This document shows, in pieces, positions 1 through 8,700 of a stretch of DNA of 64,000 nt. Position numbers and translations under genes: made by a program. The DNA is from Streptomyces sp. NA02950 (GTDB lineage Bacteria; Actinomycetota; Actinomycetes; Streptomycetales; Streptomycetaceae), in NCBI RefSeq assembly GCF_013364155.1, contig NZ_CP054916.1:744001-808000 (forward strand), read 5' to 3'. The notes below the pieces were generated by a model, which was not told the origin of the DNA, did not search any database, and saw nothing but the letters and a program-made list of their open reading frames with translations. Position 1 is the first letter of the stretch; every line of letters starts with the position of its first letter.

Positions 1-199
1 CATGACCGCCCACGGGGTGGCCAGCTGTCCGCAGGCGTCCCTGGGCTTCTTCTGCGACACCATCCGCGAAACGCTCGGCATCAGCGACAACAAGCTCATC
101 TTCGGGATCTCGTTCGGCTACGCCGACGAGTCCTCCCCCAGGAACCAGGTCCGCATGCCCCGCGCGGAACTGGCGGAGACGACCCGCTTCCACCGCTAG
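1..199 (+). CDS. nitroreductase family protein, C-terminal part (partial at window edge)
   Basis: The reading frame is already open at the left edge and ends in a TAG at 197-199. About 65 residues are visible. They carry the pattern seen at the end of FMN-dependent nitroreductases: a Cys/Gln-Ala helix (SCPQASLGFF), then a segment resembling 'GISFGYAD' followed by an 'N-Q-V-R-M-P-R' strand and a short tail ending in FHR. The N-terminal FMN-binding half lies outside the window, so substrate and cofactor cannot be judged. The last base of the stop codon is also the first base of an inverted-repeat element that lies directly downstream. Confidence 0.7.
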   Translation, partial: MTAHGVASCPQASLGFFCDTIRETLGISDNKLIFGISFGYADESSPRNQVRMPRAELAETTRFHR

Positions 200-360
200 T
201 GCCGCGTCAGCCAAGGTTCGCCCGGTAGCGAGGCGTCCTGGTGCGTGCGATCGCAAGGCGGCCGCAAGCCGTCGTAGTGGGTCTGCTCGGGCTTTCGGCC
301 AACGCAGCGAGTGTGCGTGCCAGGGCGGCGAGCGGGGGCGAACCTTGGCTGACGCGGCAC
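199..360. mobile_element. MITE-like element with 25-bp perfect terminal inverted repeats
   Basis: The 25 bases at 199-223 recur as an exact inverted copy at 336-360 (outer end GTGCCGCGTCAGCC, inner end GGTTCGCCC). The 112 bp between them have no open reading frame of note. This architecture, short and non-coding with perfect terminal repeats, is that of a miniature inverted-repeat transposable element mobilised in trans by a transposase. The outermost flanks read CTAG on the left and CGAG on the right, a possible degraded 4-bp target duplication. The element begins on the last base of the nitroreductase stop codon. The family of the parent transposase is not visible. Confidence 0.7.
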
Positions 361-477
361 GAGCGGCGCCCCGCGGCTGGGCCCCCGCAGCCGGCGCCCC
401 GCGGTGAGATCTCCGAAACGAGCACTTCACGGGAGCGGGAACGTCCGGGAAACGAACCCTCCCTAGCGTTTCCGCCC

Positions 478-1212
478 ATGGATGCAGAGCTGTATACACA
501 GCTGGACACAGCCTCCGTACCGGAGGCCCGGCCCGCGTGCTCGCTCGGTGGGACGGTCTACGCGAGGTTGCGGGACGCTCTCCTGAACGGCGAGTTCGGG
601 GCGCGTGAATCGCTGGCCGAACTGCGGCTGGCCGCGCGGTTCGGGGTGTCGCGGACGCCGGTGCGCGAAGCGCTGGCCCGGCTGCACACCGACGGGCTGA
701 TCGAGCGGGAGGACGGTGGCTTCTTCGCCACCGTCCCCAACCTCGCCCAGCTGAAGGACTTCTACGAGCTCCGGGTCACCCTGGAGTTGCGGGGGGTCGC
801 CCGCGCCATCGAGGACTCCTCCGTACGGCACGATCCGGCAGTCCTCACCGCCGAGTTGGAGCGCTGGTACGCGATGCGCGAGCGTCCTCCCGCGCCGGAC
901 CCGCGCTTCGTCGTACAGGACGAGCGGTTCCACGCCGAGCTGTCCCGCGCCTCCGGCAACCCTGCCCTGACCGAGGCACTCGTGACGGTCAGCGAGCGGA
1001 TCCGTCGGGTGCGGATGTACGACTTCCTCACCCGGGACCGGGTGCAGACGACCATCACCGAGCATATCGAGATCATGGAACTCGTCCGCGACGGCCGCCT
1101 CGACGAGGGCTACCGGGCCCTGCACGCCCATGTCGGCGACTCGATGGCCGTGGTCATGGAGCGCGCCCAGCGGGCCATGACGCAGATGGCCCTGCACGCC
1201 GGCCGGATCTGA
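478..1212 (+). CDS. GntR family transcriptional regulator (FadR/FCD type)
   Basis: The 244-residue protein has an N-terminal winged helix-turn-helix (about residues 20-85, with LAARFGVSRTPVREALARL as helices 2-3). An all-helical FCD ligand-binding domain (about 90-225) follows, with the D-x3-R/H-x3-H style residues (QDERFHAEL, TEHIEIMEL) that usually chelate a metal and bind a carboxylate effector. ATG 478 was chosen because it is the last in-frame start before the helix-turn-helix; an upstream in-frame GTG at 241 would translate through the inverted-repeat element. There is no clear Shine-Dalgarno, but TAGCGT at 463-468 could be a -10 for a nearly leaderless message. It sits just upstream of, and probably controls, the permease-carboxylase-hydrolase operon. 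Confidence 0.85.
   Translation: MDAELYTQLDTASVPEARPACSLGGTVYARLRDALLNGEFGARESLAELRLAARFGVSRTPVREALARLHTDGLIEREDGGFFATVPNLAQLKDFYELRVTLELRGVARAIEDSSVRHDPAVLTAELERWYAMRERPPAPDPRFVVQDERFHAELSRASGNPALTEALVTVSERIRRVRMYDFLTRDRVQTTITEHIEIMELVRDGRLDEGYRALHAHVGDSMAVVMERAQRAMTQMALHAGRI
488..503. promoter_or_regulatory. Palindromic GntR-type operator overlapping the start of the gntR gene
   Basis: The sequence AGCTGTATACACAGCT is a perfect 6-4-6 inverted repeat whose core TGTATACA resembles FadR/FCD-type GntR operators. It begins 10 bp inside the regulator's coding region, a position suited to autorepression by roadblock. The assignment to this regulator is inferred from proximity only. Confidence 0.4.
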
Positions 1213-1344
1213 CCTCCGCTGTTTTCCCGCACGGGGTCCGCACCCCGTGCCCGCACTCCCCCGTCCTGCCGACGACGCCACACGGGGTCCGGCCGCCCGC
1301 ACGGCACATCCGGTACCACCCAACGCACTCCCAGGAGGCGTGGC

Positions 1345-3024
1345 ATGAGCGCCATCGAGTCACGGTCGGCAGCGCCGGACCGTTCCGCATCGGCAGACCC
1401 GTCCGGCAACCGGCAGACCGACCAGGCGGTGAAGGAGACCCTGGAGGACTACACCCTCCGCTTCGCACCGCGCAGTTACCGCCGCTGGACACCGGCGGTC
1501 GTGGCGACCACCGCGCTCGGCGGCATCGCCTACATGGCCGACTTCTCCATCGGCGCCGGAATCGGCCTGGCACACGGCACCGGTAACGCCCTCGTGGCGA
1601 TCGCCGTCGCCGCCGTTGTCATCTTCGTCACCGGTTTCCCCCTCGCGTACTACGCCGCCCGCTACAACATCGACCTCGACCTGATCACCCGCGGCTCCGG
1701 CTTCGGCTACTACGGCTCGGTGCTCACCAGCGTCATCTTCGCCAGCTTCACCTTCGTCTTCTTCGCCCTCGAAGGGTCGATCATGGCGCAGGGGCTCGAA
1801 CTCGGCCTCGGACTGCCGTTGTGGCTGGGCTATCTGGTCTCCACGCTGATGGTGATCCCGCTGGTGATCTACGGTATGAAGGCGCTCAGCACGCTCCAGG
1901 TGTGGACCACCCCCGTCTGGCTGCTGCTGATGGTCGCCCCGCTGGTGTACCTGATCGCCACCGACCCCGGCAGTGTCGACCGCTTCCTCTCCTACGCGGG
2001 CACGGGCGGCGACGGTGGCGTCAACACCGCCTCCGTCCTGCTCGGCGCGGGGGTGTGCCTGTCCCTCATCGCGCAGATCGGCGAGCAGATCGACTATCTG
2101 CGCTTCATGCCGCCCAAGACCACGGAGAACAGCCGGGCTTGGTGGACCGCCGTGGTGACGGCCGGTCCCGGCTGGGTGGTGCTGGGGGCGCTGAAGCAGG
2201 CCATCGGTGTCTTCCTCGCCGTGCACATCCTGGCCGACGTGGGACCGGCGGCGGCGCCCGAGCCGATCCAGCAGTTCCGCGGCGCCTTCGCCGCGATGAT
2301 GCCGTCCTGGCTGGTGATCCCGCTGGCGGTGGTCCTGGTCGTGATCAGCCAGATCAAGATCAACGTCACGAACGCGTACTCCGGTTCGCTCGCGTGGACC
2401 AACTCCTTCACCCGCGTCACCGGGCACTACCCCGGCCGCATGGTGTTCGTCCTGGTCAACCTGGGCATCGCGCTCGCCCTGATGGAAGCCGACATGTTCA
2501 GCGTCCTGGGTGACATCCTCGGCTTCTACTCCAACTGCGCGATCGCCTGGGTGGTGACCGTCGCCACCGACATCCTGATCAACAAGTACCTGCTCAGACT
2601 CTCCCCGCACGCCCCCGAGTTCCGCCGCGGCATGCTCTACGCCGTCAACCCGGTCGGGGTCGTCGCCTTCGTCGCCGCCTCCGGTCTGTCCATCGCCATG
2701 TACTTCCACCTCCTCGGCGACACCCTCCAGCCGTACTCCCCGGTCGCCGCGGCCGTGATCGCCTTCGTCCTCACCCCGCTCATGGCGGTCGTCACCAAGG
2801 GCAGGTACTACCTGCGCCGCACCGACGACGGCATCGCCGAACCGCTCCTGGATGCCGACGGCAACCCGAGTGCGGTCGGCTACCGCTGCCACGTCTGCCA
2901 CCAGTCGTACGAGCGACCCGATCTGACCGCGTGCCAGACACACCACGCGGTGGTGTGTTCGCTGTGCCTGAGCACCGACCGGGCCGCTGACCACGTGCTG
3001 CCCGCCCAGCCGTCCGCCGCGTAA
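1345..3024 (+). CDS. NCS1 family purine/cytosine-type permease with Cys/His-rich C-terminal tail
   Basis: This 559-residue integral membrane protein has about 12 hydrophobic segments. The N-terminal pattern typical of nucleobase:cation symporter-1 carriers is present (YRRWTPAVVATTALGGIA, then GNALVAIAVAA). The start ATG is preceded by AGGAGG at 1332-1337. The last 50 residues leave the membrane and carry C-x2-C (YRCHVCHQSY), then C-x-T-H-H and CSLC, which looks like a zinc-binding knuckle and is not part of a standard NCS1 carrier. The gene lies 75 bp upstream of urea carboxylase, so its natural substrate is plausibly urea, guanidine, allantoin or a related nitrogen compound. This substrate range is inference from context. 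Confidence 0.85.
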   Translation: MSAIESRSAAPDRSASADPSGNRQTDQAVKETLEDYTLRFAPRSYRRWTPAVVATTALGGIAYMADFSIGAGIGLAHGTGNALVAIAVAAVVIFVTGFPLAYYAARYNIDLDLITRGSGFGYYGSVLTSVIFASFTFVFFALEGSIMAQGLELGLGLPLWLGYLVSTLMVIPLVIYGMKALSTLQVWTTPVWLLLMVAPLVYLIATDPGSVDRFLSYAGTGGDGGVNTASVLLGAGVCLSLIAQIGEQIDYLRFMPPKTTENSRAWWTAVVTAGPGWVVLGALKQAIGVFLAVHILADVGPAAAPEPIQQFRGAFAAMMPSWLVIPLAVVLVVISQIKINVTNAYSGSLAWTNSFTRVTGHYPGRMVFVLVNLGIALALMEADMFSVLGDILGFYSNCAIAWVVTVATDILINKYLLRLSPHAPEFRRGMLYAVNPVGVVAFVAASGLSIAMYFHLLGDTLQPYSPVAAAVIAFVLTPLMAVVTKGRYYLRRTDDGIAEPLLDADGNPSAVGYRCHVCHQSYERPDLTACQTHHAVVCSLCLSTDRAADHVLPAQPSAA

Positions 3025-3099
3025 ACCCGGTTCCAGCGGCCCACACCACCCCCCACACCACCGCCCCGCCCCGTTCCGTCCCGTCCCGGAGGAGCCGCC

Positions 3100-6000
3100 G
3101 TGTTCGACACCCTGCTCGTCGCCAACCGCGGAGAGATCGCCTGCCGCGTCATCCGCGCCGCGGACGCCCTCGGTCTGCGGACCGTGGCGGTGTACTCCGA
3201 CGCCGATCGCGGCGCACCCCATGTCCGGATGGCCGACGAGGCCGTACGGCTCGGCCCGGCGCCCGCCACCGAGAGCTATCTGCGGACCGACAGGGTGCTG
3301 GACGCCGCCCTGGCCACCGGCGCCGGAGCGATCCACCCCGGCTACGGCTTCCTGTCGGAGAACGCCGTCTTCGCCACCGCCGTGGAGGAGGCCGGACTCG
3401 TCTTCGTCGGCCCCACCCCGGCCCAGTTGGAGGTCTTCGGCTCCAAACACACCGCCCGCGCCGCCGCGCTCGACGCCGGTGTACCGCTGCTGCCGGGCAG
3501 CGGGCTGCTGGCCGACGCCGAGAGCGCGCTGCGCGCGGCCGGGGAGATCGGCTACCCGGTCATGCTCAAGGCGACCGGTGGCGGAGGCGGTATCGGCATG
3601 CAGGCGTGTGCCGATCCGGCGGAACTGCGCGAGGCGTTCGCCCGGGTGACCCGGCTGGCCCGCGGCAGCTTCGGCGACGGCGGGGTGTTCCTGGAGCGGT
3701 ACGTCACCCGCGCCCGCCATGTGGAGGTGCAGGTCTTCGGCGACGGCACCGGCCGGGTGATCAGCCTCGGCGACCGTGACTGCTCCCTCCAGCGCCGCAA
3801 CCAGAAGGTCCTCGAAGAAGCCCCGGCCCCGGGTCTCCCTCTCCGCCTTCGAGAGCAACTTCACAGCAGCGCACGCGAGTTGTGTGCGTCGGTCGGTTAC
3901 CGGTCCGCCGGGACCGTGGAGTTCGTGTACGACGCCGACCGCGAGGAGGCGTCCTTCCTGGAGGTCAACACCCGCCTCCAGGTCGAGCACCCGGTCACCG
4001 AGGAGATCACCGGTGTCGACCTGGTCGGCTGGATGCTGCGCCTGGCCCGTGGCGAGACCGGCTTCCTCGACGGGGTCCCCGACAACGGTCCGCCACGAGA
4101 GGGCCACGCCGTCGAGGCCCGTGTCTACGCCGAGGACCCGGCCCGCGACCACCGCCCCAGCGCCGGGCTCCTCACCCGGGTCGACTTCCCCGGCGACGTA
4201 CGCGTGGACAGCTGGGTGGAGACCGGCCAGGAGGTGTCCACCTCCTACGATCCGATGCTGGCCAAGGTCATCGCCACCGGCCCGACCCGGGCCGAGGCCC
4301 TGGCCCGCCTCGACCACGCCCTCGCCCGCACCCGGATCGACGGTGTCGAGACCAACCTCGGCCTGCTCCGGGCCGCCTGCCACCACCCGGACACGGCCGC
4401 GGCCCGGCACACCACCGCCACGCTCGGCGAGGTCTCCGACGGCCGTGCACGGGTGGATGTGGAACGCCCCGGCACCATGACCACCGTCCAGGACTGGCCG
4501 GGCCGGATCTCCTACTGGGAGGTCGGCGTCCCTCCCAGCGGCCCGATGGACGACCTCTCCTTCCGCCTGGGCAACACCGCGGTCGGCAACCCCGAGGGGG
4601 CGCCCGGTCTGGAGTACACCCTCGACGGCCCCGCGCTGCGCTTCTCCCACCCGGCGGTCGTCTGTGTCACCGGCGCCCCCGCGCCGGTCACGGTCGACGG
4701 TGTCCCGGCAGCCCAGTGGGAGCCGCTGGACATACCCGCCGGGGCGCTGCTGGAGGTCGGCACGGCCGACGGGCCGGGGATGCGCGGCTATGTCCTCGTC
4801 CGCGGCGGCCTCGACGTACCCGAGTACCTCGGCAGCGCCGCCACCTTCACCCTGGGCGGCTTCGGCGGTCACGCGGGCCGCGCCCTGCGCGCCGGCGACG
4901 TCCTGCGCCCCGCCGCCCACAGCGGCGAAGGTCCCGCCCCCGCCCCCGTCCCGGCCCGCGCCCGCCCGCACTTCACGTCCGAGTGGCGGATCGCGGTGAG
5001 CGAAGGACCGCACCCCGCACCGGACTTCCTCACCCGGCAGGGTCTGGCCACCGTGTACGCGGCCGAGTGGAAGGTCTCCGCCCAGTCGGCGCGCACCGGG
5101 GTCCGGCTGATCGGTCCCAAGCCCGCATGGGCCCGCCGGGACGGTGGTGAGGCCGGACTGCACCCCTCCAATGTCCACGACACCGCGTACTCCGTCGGCG
5201 CCGTCAACCTCACCGGCGACACCCCGGCCGTACTCGGCCCCGACGGACCGAGCCTGGGCGGCTTCGCCTGCCCGGTCACCATCGTCAGCGCCGAGCGGTG
5301 GAAGGCGGGTCAGCTGCGCCCCGGCGACACCGTCCGCTTCGTCCCCGTCACCGAGGCGACGGCCGACTCCCTGCGCCGCACACCCGCGCTGCTCACCCTC
5401 GCCTCCGACGGCGCGGACGGCGACGACGGTGTCCTCGCCCGCCGCGCCGCCACCGACACCGCCCCCGAAGTGACCTACCGGCGCGGCGCCGACGACAACA
5501 TCCTCGTCGAGTACGGGCCGATGACCCTCGATCTGGCCCTGCGCATGCGGGTCCACGCCCTGGCCGCGCACCTCGCGGACCACCGCCCGCCCGGCCTCGT
5601 GGACATCACCCCCGGCGTACGCTCCCTGCACCTGCACACCGACCCCGACGCCCTGCCGCTGCGCACCCTCCTCGCCCGCCTCCAGGAGGCCGAGGACCAT
5701 CTCCCGGCCGCCCATGAACTCACCGTCCCCAGCAGGGCCGTTCACCTCCCGCTGTCCTGGGACGACCCGACGGTCGACGAGGCGATCGCCCGCTACTCGG
5801 CGTCCGTGCGCGACGACGCCCCCTGGAACCCGTCGAACATCGAGTTCATCCGCCGTATCAACGGCCTGGACTCGGCCGACGACGTGCGGCGCACCGTGTT
5901 CGACGCCGAATACCTCGTACTCGGCCTCGGCGATGTCTACCTCGGCGCCCCCGCCGCCACCCCGCTCGACCCGCGCCACCGCCTGGTCACCACCAAGTAC

Positions 6001-6690
6001 AACCCGGCCCGCACCTGGACCGCCGAGGCGGGCGTCGGCATCGGCGGCTCCTACCTGTGCATCTACGGCATGGAGAGCCCCGGCGGCTACCAGCTCATCG
6101 GCCGTACGGTGCCCATCTGGGGCGGGCTGCGCCCGCACCGATCGTTCGCCGACGGCACGCCCTGGCTGCTGCGCTTCTTCGACCGCATCATCTGGCATCC
6201 GGTCTCGCCCGCCGAACTCCACGACATCCGCGCCGATCTGGCCTCCGGCCGCACCGGACTCGACATCCGGCCCGGCACGTTCTCCCTGGCGGAGCACGAG
6301 CGCTTCCTGAGCGAGAACGCCGCCGACATCGCCGCCTTCCGCACCCGCCAGGCCGCCGCGTTCACCGCTGAACGCCGGGCCTGGGAGGCATCCGGTGAAC
6401 TCACCGAACGCCCTGCCGCCGCCCCCGCCCCGGTCCTCGCCCCCGTCGCCCCGCCGCCCGGTTCCCGGCTGGTCGAGGCACCGCTCAGCTCCAGTGTGTG
6501 GAAGGTCGAGGCCGGTCCCGGAGCCACGGTCGAGGCGGGTCAGCCACTGGTCGTCCTGGAGGCCATGAAGATGGAGGTGGTGGTGCGTGCCCCGGCCTCC
6601 GGCACCGTCACCGACATACTCGTCACCGCCGGACAGCAGATCGACGCCGGTGCCCCGCTGGCCGTCCTCGTGAAGGAAGAAGCCGCATGA
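3100..6690 (+). CDS. urea carboxylase (or guanidine carboxylase), biotin-dependent
   Basis: The 1196-residue enzyme carboxylates urea to allophanate using ATP and bicarbonate. Domains in order are biotin carboxylase N-terminal (about 1-115, starting FDTLLVANRGEIACRVIRA), ATP-grasp (116-320, with GGGGIGM and EVNTRLQVEHPVTE), biotin carboxylase C-terminal (330-440), AHS2 (about 450-730), AHS1 (about 790-1010) and a biotinyl domain with EAMKMEV, in which Lys1157 is the expected biotinylation site. GTG 3100 follows GGAGGAG at 3088-3094. The stop overlaps the next start by 4 bp (ATGA). Some family members act on guanidine instead of urea. No carboxyguanidine deiminase genes are next to it, so urea is preferred but not proven. 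Confidence 0.92.
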   Translation: MFDTLLVANRGEIACRVIRAADALGLRTVAVYSDADRGAPHVRMADEAVRLGPAPATESYLRTDRVLDAALATGAGAIHPGYGFLSENAVFATAVEEAGLVFVGPTPAQLEVFGSKHTARAAALDAGVPLLPGSGLLADAESALRAAGEIGYPVMLKATGGGGGIGMQACADPAELREAFARVTRLARGSFGDGGVFLERYVTRARHVEVQVFGDGTGRVISLGDRDCSLQRRNQKVLEEAPAPGLPLRLREQLHSSARELCASVGYRSAGTVEFVYDADREEASFLEVNTRLQVEHPVTEEITGVDLVGWMLRLARGETGFLDGVPDNGPPREGHAVEARVYAEDPARDHRPSAGLLTRVDFPGDVRVDSWVETGQEVSTSYDPMLAKVIATGPTRAEALARLDHALARTRIDGVETNLGLLRAACHHPDTAAARHTTATLGEVSDGRARVDVERPGTMTTVQDWPGRISYWEVGVPPSGPMDDLSFRLGNTAVGNPEGAPGLEYTLDGPALRFSHPAVVCVTGAPAPVTVDGVPAAQWEPLDIPAGALLEVGTADGPGMRGYVLVRGGLDVPEYLGSAATFTLGGFGGHAGRALRAGDVLRPAAHSGEGPAPAPVPARARPHFTSEWRIAVSEGPHPAPDFLTRQGLATVYAAEWKVSAQSARTGVRLIGPKPAWARRDGGEAGLHPSNVHDTAYSVGAVNLTGDTPAVLGPDGPSLGGFACPVTIVSAERWKAGQLRPGDTVRFVPVTEATADSLRRTPALLTLASDGADGDDGVLARRAATDTAPEVTYRRGADDNILVEYGPMTLDLALRMRVHALAAHLADHRPPGLVDITPGVRSLHLHTDPDALPLRTLLARLQEAEDHLPAAHELTVPSRAVHLPLSWDDPTVDEAIARYSASVRDDAPWNPSNIEFIRRINGLDSADDVRRTVFDAEYLVLGLGDVYLGAPAATPLDPRHRLVTTKYNPARTWTAEAGVGIGGSYLCIYGMESPGGYQLIGRTVPIWGGLRPHRSFADGTPWLLRFFDRIIWHPVSPAELHDIRADLASGRTGLDIRPGTFSLAEHERFLSENAADIAAFRTRQAAAFTAERRAWEASGELTERPAAAPAPVLAPVAPPPGSRLVEAPLSSSVWKVEAGPGATVEAGQPLVVLEAMKMEVVVRAPASGTVTDILVTAGQQIDAGAPLAVLVKEEAA

Positions 6691-8435
6691 CCCTGGTCCC
6701 GTCCTCGCCCACCTGTGCGGAGCGCGTCACCGCCGCGTACCGGCGCATCGCCGAGACCGACCGCCCGGAGATCTGGATCTCCCTGCGCGAGGAGTCGGAC
6801 GTACTGGCCGAGGCACACGCGCTGGACGCCCGTGTCGCCGCCGGTTTCGCAGGTGGCAGCGGTGACACCGGCGGGGAACTGCCGCTCGCGGGAACCCTGG
6901 TGGCGGTCAAGGACAACATCGACGTCGCCGGACTCCCCACTACCGCCGCCTGCCCCGCGTACGGCTACACCCCCGACGTCTCCGCACCGGCGGTACGGCG
7001 TCTGGTGGAGGCGGGCGCGATCGTGCTCGGCAAGACCAACCTGGACCAGTTCGCCACCGGCCTGGTCGGCACCCGCAGCCCGCACGGCCCGGTCCGCAAC
7101 GCACTGCGCCCGGAGAAGATCTCCGGCGGCTCCAGCTCCGGTTCGGCGGTCGCCGTGGCGCTCGGCATCACCGATATCGCCCTCGGCACCGACACCGCCG
7201 GATCGGGCCGTGTCCCGGCCGCCCTCAACGGCATCGTCGGCATCAAGCCCACCCTCGGTCTGGTCCCCACCACCGGCGTGGTGCCCGCCGCCCGCTCGTA
7301 CGACGCGGTGACCGTCTTCGCCCGCACCCTCACCGAGGCCCAGCGGGCGGTCACACTGATGACGGGCCCGGACGAGGCCGATCCGCGCTGCCGTGCCTGG
7401 CCGGATGGCGTACGCCTGTCCGCACCGCCGTGCCCCCGTGTCGCCCTCCCCCGGGACGAGGACCTCGCACCGCTCTCGCCCCGGGCCCGCGCCGCCTTCC
7501 ACACGGCGGTCGAGCGGCTGGAGGACGCGGGCGCGGAGACGGCGGTGATCGATGTCGGCCCGCTGCTGGAGGCCGCGAAGCTGCTGTACGACGGCGCGCT
7601 GGTCGCCGAACGGTACGCGGCCGTGGGCGACTTCATCGCCGACGACCCCTCCGCCGCCGACCCGACGGTCGCCGGCATCATCCTGGCCGCCGCCTCCCTC
7701 CCCGCGCACGCGCTCGTCACCGACCTGGAGCGCCTGGACGGCTACCGCACGACGGCCCGCCGCATCCTGTCCGGTTTCGACGCCCTGCTGCTGCCGACCA
7801 CCACCGAACACCCGGACATCGCCGCCGTGCGGGCCGATCCGGTCGCACTCAACGCCCGCCTCGGCACCTACACCAACTTCGTCAACCTCCTCGACCTGGC
7901 CGCCGTCGCGGTCCCGGCGGGCGAGGCGGACGGCAGCCCGTTCGGCGTCAGTGTCATCACCCGGGCGTTCGAGGACCAGGCGGCCATCGACATCGCGGCT
8001 CTCCTGACCGCCGAACAGGCCCCCGTCCCCTGGCCCGGCAACGGCGTCGATGTGGCGGTCTTCGGCGCCCACCTGCGCGGGCAGCCCCTGAACCACCAGC
8101 TCACGGATGCCGGAGCCCGCTACCGCGGGGAGATCCGCACGGCCCCCGCCTACCGGCTCACCGCACTGCACACCACCCCGCCCAAGCCCGGCCTCCTCCG
8201 CGTGTCCCCGCCGGACGGCGCCGAGATCACCGGCGAACGCTGGACCCTCTCCCCCGCCGCCCTGGGCCACTTCCTCGCGGCCCTCCCGGCCCCCATGTTC
8301 CTCGGCCGCGTGGAACTCGCCGACCGCACCTGGGCCGTGGGGTTCCACACCGACCCGGCCTCGGCGGCGGCGGGGACGGACATCACCGCACACGGCAGCT
8401 GGCCCGCCTATCTGGCGACCCTCACCGACGTCTGA
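6687..8435 (+). CDS. atzF: allophanate hydrolase
   Basis: This 582-residue amidase-signature enzyme hydrolyses allophanate, the product of urea carboxylase, to ammonia and CO2. The catalytic triad is visible as Lys75 in VAVKDNIDV, the cis-Ser in ISGGSSSGSA (about 150) and the nucleophile Ser173 in GTDTAGSGR. After the amidase domain (about 1-460) comes a smaller C-terminal domain typical of full-length allophanate hydrolases, containing the MFLGRVEL and VGFHTD segments. Translation is coupled to the upstream carboxylase by an ATGA overlap. Together with the permease they make a complete urea-to-ammonia route that needs no urease. Confidence 0.92.
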   Translation: MTLVPSSPTCAERVTAAYRRIAETDRPEIWISLREESDVLAEAHALDARVAAGFAGGSGDTGGELPLAGTLVAVKDNIDVAGLPTTAACPAYGYTPDVSAPAVRRLVEAGAIVLGKTNLDQFATGLVGTRSPHGPVRNALRPEKISGGSSSGSAVAVALGITDIALGTDTAGSGRVPAALNGIVGIKPTLGLVPTTGVVPAARSYDAVTVFARTLTEAQRAVTLMTGPDEADPRCRAWPDGVRLSAPPCPRVALPRDEDLAPLSPRARAAFHTAVERLEDAGAETAVIDVGPLLEAAKLLYDGALVAERYAAVGDFIADDPSAADPTVAGIILAAASLPAHALVTDLERLDGYRTTARRILSGFDALLLPTTTEHPDIAAVRADPVALNARLGTYTNFVNLLDLAAVAVPAGEADGSPFGVSVITRAFEDQAAIDIAALLTAEQAPVPWPGNGVDVAVFGAHLRGQPLNHQLTDAGARYRGEIRTAPAYRLTALHTTPPKPGLLRVSPPDGAEITGERWTLSPAALGHFLAALPAPMFLGRVELADRTWAVGFHTDPASAAAGTDITAHGSWPAYLATLTDV

Positions 8436-8456
8436 CGGGGGCGCGCCGGGACGGGG

Positions 8457-8620
8457 CCCCCCACGAAGCCGAGCGCGTCCCGCGGCTGGTCCCCGGAGCC
8501 CGGGCCGACATCGTTCCCCACACCGGCCATGGACCGCAGATCGACCACGCGGAGGCGGTCAACCGCCGGATGCTGGAGTTCATGAACCCCGTCAACGGGG
8601 GGTTTCCCACCGCGGGATGA
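8457..8620 (+). pseudogene. C-terminal remnant of an alpha/beta hydrolase
   Basis: About 50 codons ending in TGA at 8618-8620 read as the classic end of an alpha/beta-hydrolase: LVPGARADIVPHTGHGPQ followed by a helix EAVNRRMLEFMN. The GHGP segment carries the catalytic histidine position. There is no start codon or ribosome-binding site, and the rest of the fold (nucleophile elbow, lid) is absent. The upstream bases belong to the end of allophanate hydrolase in another frame, so this is a decayed fragment and not a gene. Confidence 0.65.
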
Positions 8621-8663
8621 GCGGCGTCACCGCGCCACGGACCAGCTTGCCCGGCCGCCGGTG

Positions 8664-8693
8664 GGCCCGGCACGTCGTCCAACGTGCCGGGCC
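8664..8693. terminator. Strong hairpin, likely bidirectional terminator
   Basis: GGCCCGGCACG and CGTGCCGGGCC form an 11-bp perfect stem around an 8-nt loop. It lies between the convergent allophanate hydrolase operon and the HEAT-repeat gene, 7 bp beyond the stop codon of the latter. There is no U-tract, which is common for Streptomyces terminators. Confidence 0.75.
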
Positions 8694-8700
8694 GGGTGCC

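Noticed and set aside
1360..6297. A very long reverse-strand open frame (1645 codons) across the permease and carboxylase genes.
   Set aside because: It has Gly/Asp/Val-rich low-complexity sequence typical of the antisense of GC-rich genes, and the forward strand holds clear enzyme motifs throughout.
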